From: UBA10364 sp905182675
Lineage (GTDB): Bacteria > Bacteroidota > Bacteroidia > Flavobacteriales > Schleiferiaceae
Assembly (NCBI GenBank): GCA_963933975.1
Contig: CAWVWE010000031.1
Location: 1-23,795, forward strand
Direction: 5' to 3'
DNA length: 23,795 nucleotides
The notes beneath the pieces were generated by a model. It searched no databases. It was not told where the DNA came from and saw only the letters and a list, made by a program, of their open reading frames with translations. Made by a program: the position numbers and the translations under genes. Of this stretch, positions 23,167-23,795 are shown piece after piece. The first letter of the stretch is position 1. Every line of letters begins with the position of its first letter.

Positions 23167-23174
23167 TATATTTG
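23167..23174 (+). promoter_or_regulatory. Bacteroidota -7 promoter element for efp
   Basis: TATATTTG is a perfect TAnnTTTG match in the 65-base gap before efp and ends 18 bases before the efp ATG. The TTG at 23172 lies inside this box, which argues against its use as a start codon. A TTTG -33 box at normal spacing is not clear. Confidence 0.55.
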
Positions 23175-23192
23175 AGCAAACTTTTACAAGCT

Positions 23193-23756
23193 ATGGCAAG
23201 TACATCAGATATTAAAAACGGCATGTGTATCAATTTCAATGGACACCCATTCCAAATCATTGAGTTCCTTCATGTCAAACCAGGTAAAGGAGCTGCGTTT
23301 GTAAGAACGAAGATCAAAAATCTAGAAACCGGGCGTGTTCTTGACAACACCTTCCCTGCAGGAGCGAAGATTGAAACCATAGATATAGAAACTCGTCAAT
23401 ACCAGTTTTTATATAATGACGGTTCTGACTTTCACTTCATGAATACAGAAAACTTTGAGCAATTAACTTTTGAAAAAGGATTAATTAATGCTCCTGACTT
23501 ATTGGTCGATGGGATGATGTGTTACGTTCTCTTTCACGCTACAGACAATAGAGCAATGACTGTAGAACTACCCAGAACGGTCACTTTAAAAGTAACCTAT
23601 GCTGAGCCTACTGTCAAAGGCAATACATCATCAAACGCGCTAAAAACAGTCACAGTCGAAGGTGGTGCTGAAGTACAAGTGCCTTTGTTTATTAAAACCG
23701 ACGAACAAATCGTTATCAATACTGAAGACGGTTCTTATAAAGAAAGAGCCAAATAA
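23193..23756 (+). CDS. efp: Translation elongation factor P
   Basis: The 187-residue EF-P relieves ribosome stalling at polyproline stretches by binding between the P and E sites. It has the three-barrel length and order: an N-terminal KOW-like domain starting MASTSDIKNGMCINFNG, the tip loop KPGKGAAF with Lys32 as the residue modified in the EpmA-type pathway, a central OB domain, and the C-terminal block ending INTEDGSYKERAK. Lys rather than Arg at the tip means rhamnosylation (EarP) does not apply. The ATG at 23193 matches the family start, whereas the upstream TTG at 23172 falls in the promoter box. It follows the lipid A operon and may be transcribed both from its own promoter and by readthrough. 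Confidence 0.97.
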   Translation: MASTSDIKNGMCINFNGHPFQIIEFLHVKPGKGAAFVRTKIKNLETGRVLDNTFPAGAKIETIDIETRQYQFLYNDGSDFHFMNTENFEQLTFEKGLINAPDLLVDGMMCYVLFHATDNRAMTVELPRTVTLKVTYAEPTVKGNTSSNALKTVTVEGGAEVQVPLFIKTDEQIVINTEDGSYKERAK

Positions 23757-23779
23757 CCGCTCCACACTATGTACTATAC

Positions 23780-23795
23780 AAAAAGCCCCAACTCT
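23780..23795 (+). terminator. Left half of a probable terminator after efp (cut by window edge)
   Basis: An A-run followed by GCCCCAACTCT begins 23 bases after the efp stop and reaches the last base of the window. An A-run followed by a GC-rich arm is the layout of a bidirectional intrinsic terminator, but the right arm lies outside the window. Confidence 0.45.

Noticed and set aside
23172..23192. TTG start for EF-P giving a seven-residue extension
   Set aside because: The codon lies within a perfect TAnnTTTG promoter box, and the ATG at 23193 gives the standard EF-P N-terminus.

Overview
The window reads as a compact chromosomal stretch from a member of the Bacteroidota, most likely a flavobacterial-type marine or aquatic lineage. 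Several independent signs agree. A type IX secretion (T9SS) C-terminal sorting domain opens the window. A PorX-type response regulator/PglZ protein is present. LpxC and FabZ are fused into one polypeptide. A LytS/LytTR two-component pair carries a periplasmic propeller/Y_Y_Y-type sensor. Perfect TAnnTTTG -7 promoter elements precede three genes, and there is little Shine-Dalgarno signal. Base composition looks even and moderately AT-rich by eye. I see no tRNA, rRNA, CRISPR array, insertion sequence or phage gene.

Layout: (1) 1-440: the 3' end of a T9SS-exported protein, then two face-to-face intrinsic terminators. (2) 440-1944 (minus): an MlaE/MlaF-type lipid-transport permease and ATPase, translationally coupled. 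(3) 1987-4417 (plus): a 42-residue lipoprotein, an SprT-like zinc protein, and purK-purE for the AIR to CAIR step of purine synthesis. (4) 4452-7241 (minus): a sensor histidine kinase and its LytTR response regulator. (5) 7242-7564: a 323-base divergent intergenic region. (6) 7565-11025 (plus): a LysR regulator, an FKBP-like lipoprotein, and a coupled pair of exported proteins, the second combining a helix-hairpin-helix segment with a probable beta-barrel. (7) 11014-13270 (minus): aroB-aroA of the shikimate pathway. (8) 13307-14476 (plus): proline dehydrogenase. (9) 14482-18079 (minus): porX - tsaE - alanine-dehydrogenase-like - small membrane protein, mostly overlapping. (10) 18177-23756 (plus): HD-domain phosphohydrolase - lpxD - lpxC/fabZ - lpxA - atypical ABC ATPase - efp, with the start of a terminator at the window edge.

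Together the genes are mainly housekeeping: lipid A initiation (LpxA, LpxC, LpxD with FabZ feeding the hydroxyacyl pool), envelope lipid transport, purine and aromatic precursor synthesis, amino-acid oxidation, tRNA t6A modification, and translation of proline-rich motifs (EF-P). PorX links the locus to T9SS regulation. Genes are packed tightly, with ATGA overlaps, abutting TAA|ATG junctions, and tail-to-tail convergent genes that overlap by 12 bases or stand 5 bases apart.

I found no clear, complete new defence or metabolic system. The best leads are the HhH/beta-barrel exported pair (9014-11025), an ABC ATPase with a degenerate Q-loop and switch histidine inside the lipid A operon (22510-23127), an alanine-dehydrogenase-like enzyme that lacks the usual catalytic histidine (14880-16091), and a 42-residue cysteine-rich lipoprotein abutting SprT (1987-2115).
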